Assembly (NCBI GenBank): GCA_964215915.1
Contig: CAXPEB010000056.1
Location: forward strand, 1 to 24,093
Direction of reading: 5' to 3'
DNA length: 24,093 bases
From: UBA8524 sp964215915
GTDB lineage: Bacteria; Bacteroidota; Bacteroidia; UBA8524
A program made the translations under genes and the position numbers. Under the pieces are notes generated by a model. That model made no database searches. It was not told the DNA's origin and was given only the letters and a program-made list of their open reading frames with translations. Below are positions 22,864 through 24,093 of this stretch, in pieces. Each line of letters starts with the position of its first letter. Positions within the stretch are counted from its first letter, which is position 1.

Positions 22864-23618
22864 CAGCCTATTTTTTTCCATTGTCCCACGACGATGCAGG
22901 ACCCGAATTTGCCCTGCAAAGGTTGGACGAGCCGGTCAAGGCCGAGAAGCAGGGGCGAGTAGTATTTCTTCCATTTCAGGGGAATCCTGAAGGCATACGA
23001 GTTATAAACCAGCAGCACAGCCAGGAAACCGGTATATACGGTTCGGGTATATTCAAAACGTCCCTTGAAGCGCTCTTTCAGTTTTCCGATATCCACGGAG
23101 GCTTCGTTTTCCTCGAAATAAGACCGGTCAACGGAATACCATATCTTTCGGAATACATCCGGCAAGGACCCGGCATGAGGCTCCATAAAGATAAAACTGC
23201 CGCCCGGTTTGAGCCAGCGGTAGACTTCTTCCACACAATCATCGACACGCGGGTGCAGGTGATGAAGTCCGGCAATGATACTTACCACGTCGAAGGATTC
23301 GTCGGGAATATCGTTATCAAAAACGGAGGTACAGATGGCCTCACATTCCGGAAATTTTTGTCGGAAAGATTCGATGAGTTTTTCGGAAATATCCAGTCCG
23401 GTGATTTTTGCGCCCTGTTCAAGGAAATAAGGAGTGGCCTGACCACTTCCGCACATGGCCTCCAAAACTTTTTTTCCTTTCAGGTCGAGACCCTCGATCA
23501 TAGGGCCATATACAAAGCGGCGGCGGTATTCTTCGGTATATTTATCGGAATAATGGGCTTCAAATAAATCTGCTTTTTTGTCAAAAAGCTCTTTCTGCTT
23601 CAATTCGGTCGCGTCCAT
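22863..23618 (-). CDS. Class I SAM-dependent methyltransferase
   Basis: The 251-aa protein has a Rossmann-type methyltransferase domain. Motif I is KVLEAMCGSGQATPYFLEQG (about 49-68), the acidic end of strand 2 is ITGLDIS, and motif IV is FDVVSIIAGLHHLHP. A post-I segment WLKPGGSFIFMEP follows. It lacks membrane segments until the hydrophobic FLAVLLVYNSYAFRIPLKW at the C-terminal side, a possible membrane-contact helix. The acceptor is unknown; its coupling (TGATG) to the glycosyltransferase makes a glycan or lipid-linked sugar a reasonable guess. It is the first gene of the minus-strand operon. Confidence 0.88.
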   Translation of the reverse strand: MDATELKQKELFDKKADLFEAHYSDKYTEEYRRRFVYGPMIEGLDLKGKKVLEAMCGSGQATPYFLEQGAKITGLDISEKLIESFRQKFPECEAICTSVFDNDIPDESFDVVSIIAGLHHLHPRVDDCVEEVYRWLKPGGSFIFMEPHAGSLPDVFRKIWYSVDRSYFEENEASVDIGKLKERFKGRFEYTRTVYTGFLAVLLVYNSYAFRIPLKWKKYYSPLLLGLDRLVQPLQGKFGSCIVVGQWKKIG

Positions 23619-23856
23619 TTCTCTGTGCTAAAAATTTCCCGAATATAAGAATAAGGTTGACCCCGCGACAAACCACTTACAGACAAATCGGGGATACCGG
23701 ACCTCTCCTTTCAGACCCGGACGATACCCCTGATGTTACTGTTTCGGATAAGACTTAAAACCAATTACCCAATAATTAAAACTAAGGACTTAATACCTGT
23801 ATTACTGCTGTTGGGTATTAACAGTTTGCTGTTGGAGGGAAGCCTATTCTTGTGCT

Positions 23857-23886
23857 TGTCGCGCCTCGACGGAGCTCGGCGTGACA
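23857..23886. repeat. Hairpin inverted repeat of dispersed type
   Basis: TGTCGCGCC (23857-23865) pairs with GGCGTGACA (23878-23886), one G-T pair, around a 12-nt loop rich in CTCGA/GAGCTC. It resembles the GTCA...TGAC 'CTCGACGGAGCTCG'-style hairpins scattered between genes in many Bacteroidota genomes; that comparison is from memory. Confidence 0.6.
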
Positions 23887-23910
23887 GGACGAACGCTTGG
23901 CTGCCAGTTG

Positions 23911-24088
23911 TTACTTATTTCCCGCTGAATACGCGGAGACATAATTGTACCACCCCTAAAACAGCAACTTCGAAAGCTGAAATCAGCGGGATCAGCGAAA
24001 TACTCCTTTACGCAGAATACGCAGAGCCACGATTGAAGAAAACCGGTTAATTTCCCTGTAAACTTGATTCTGCGAGATCTGCGGGAAA
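23911..24088. repeat. Cluster of degenerate CTGCG/CGCAG short repeats
   Basis: Repeated related units occur on both strands: GCTGAATACGCGGAG (23923-23937), AATCAGCGGGATCAGCG (about 23982-23998), ACGCAGAATACGCAGAG (about 24010-24026) and TTCTGCGAGATCTGCGGGAAA (ends about 24088). They share a CTGCG-AAT-CTGCGGGA core with mismatches. The pattern is like dispersed intergenic repeats of Bacteroidota and is likely non-coding. Confidence 0.55.
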
Positions 24089-24093
24089 ATTCA

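Larger units (their letters stand above)
23619..24093. other. Gene-free right end with dispersed-type repeats
   Basis: No convincing gene is seen. The 105-codon open frame across 23733-24050 has no family look and runs through repeat sequence. The stretch holds the promoter region for the methyltransferase operon (near 23619-23700, no clear consensus), an inverted repeat at 23857-23886 and the short-repeat cluster from about 23911 to the end. Confidence 0.6.

Noticed and set aside
20596..22962. Plus-strand open frames opposite the glycosyltransferase and methyltransferase genes
   Set aside because: They are antisense shadows of genes with clear motifs on the minus strand.
23733..24050. 105-codon open frame at the right end
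   Set aside because: It crosses the hairpin and repeat cluster, shows no domain or sensible composition, and lies in a repeat-rich gap.

Overview
The window looks like a Bacteroidota chromosome, most likely from a marine Flavobacteriales-type lineage. The evidence is a PafA-type phosphatase, an Omp28/thioredoxin-like secreted protein ending in a type IX secretion (T9SS) sorting domain, YceI/DoxX/MuiA (DUF4139) families, an IS481-type transposase remnant, and genes that mostly lack a well-spaced Shine-Dalgarno sequence. The core genes are fairly GC-rich and tightly packed, with many 1-4 bp stop/start overlaps.

Layout. 1-480: a minus-strand tRNA-Pro(TGG) with terminator, plus a decayed second copy of its 3' end and terminator. 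587-3481: a co-directional operon of DinB-like protein, NRDE/TANGO2-like protein, membrane-anchored ATP-grasp ligase and LysE-type exporter. 3584-6193: an overlapping envelope operon of outer-membrane barrel, YceI, DoxX-like and Omp28-like T9SS cargo. 6362-7945 (minus): PafA-like alkaline phosphatase. 8038-9434: rhodanese lipoprotein and YeiH-family putative sulfate exporter. 9408-10286 (minus): AraC/methyltransferase Ada-type protein, overlapping the exporter tail to tail.

10499-15752 is the accessory part. A visibly AT-rich segment of about 5 kb lies between an intact tRNA-Arg(TCT) (15676-15752, minus) and a truncated copy of the same tRNA (10535-10605). The two copies share a 92-bp exact repeat, which is the geometry left by site-specific integration at a tRNA 3' end. 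No integrase gene is visible. The segment holds decayed genes (10680-11368), a two-gene operon of an Mrr-type PD-(D/E)xK nuclease and a 405-aa protein with RES-domain (NAD+ phosphorylase) signatures, an IS481-type remnant, a WH-motif protein with a Cys-rich C-terminal repeat array, and a second, solo RES-domain protein. Near the tRNA-Arg end there is a second tRNA-like relic. I infer a small degenerate defence or toxin island; the nuclease-RES pair is the best candidate for an undescribed system.

15827-18274: PAP2-family phosphatase, SDR oxidoreductase and two-domain VOC protein. 18323-23618 (minus): operon of SAM methyltransferase, GT39-type glycosyltransferase/TPR fusion and MuiA-like DUF4139 protein, consistent with envelope glycan work. 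23619-24093 has no convincing gene but carries an inverted-repeat hairpin and a cluster of short degenerate repeats of a dispersed type.
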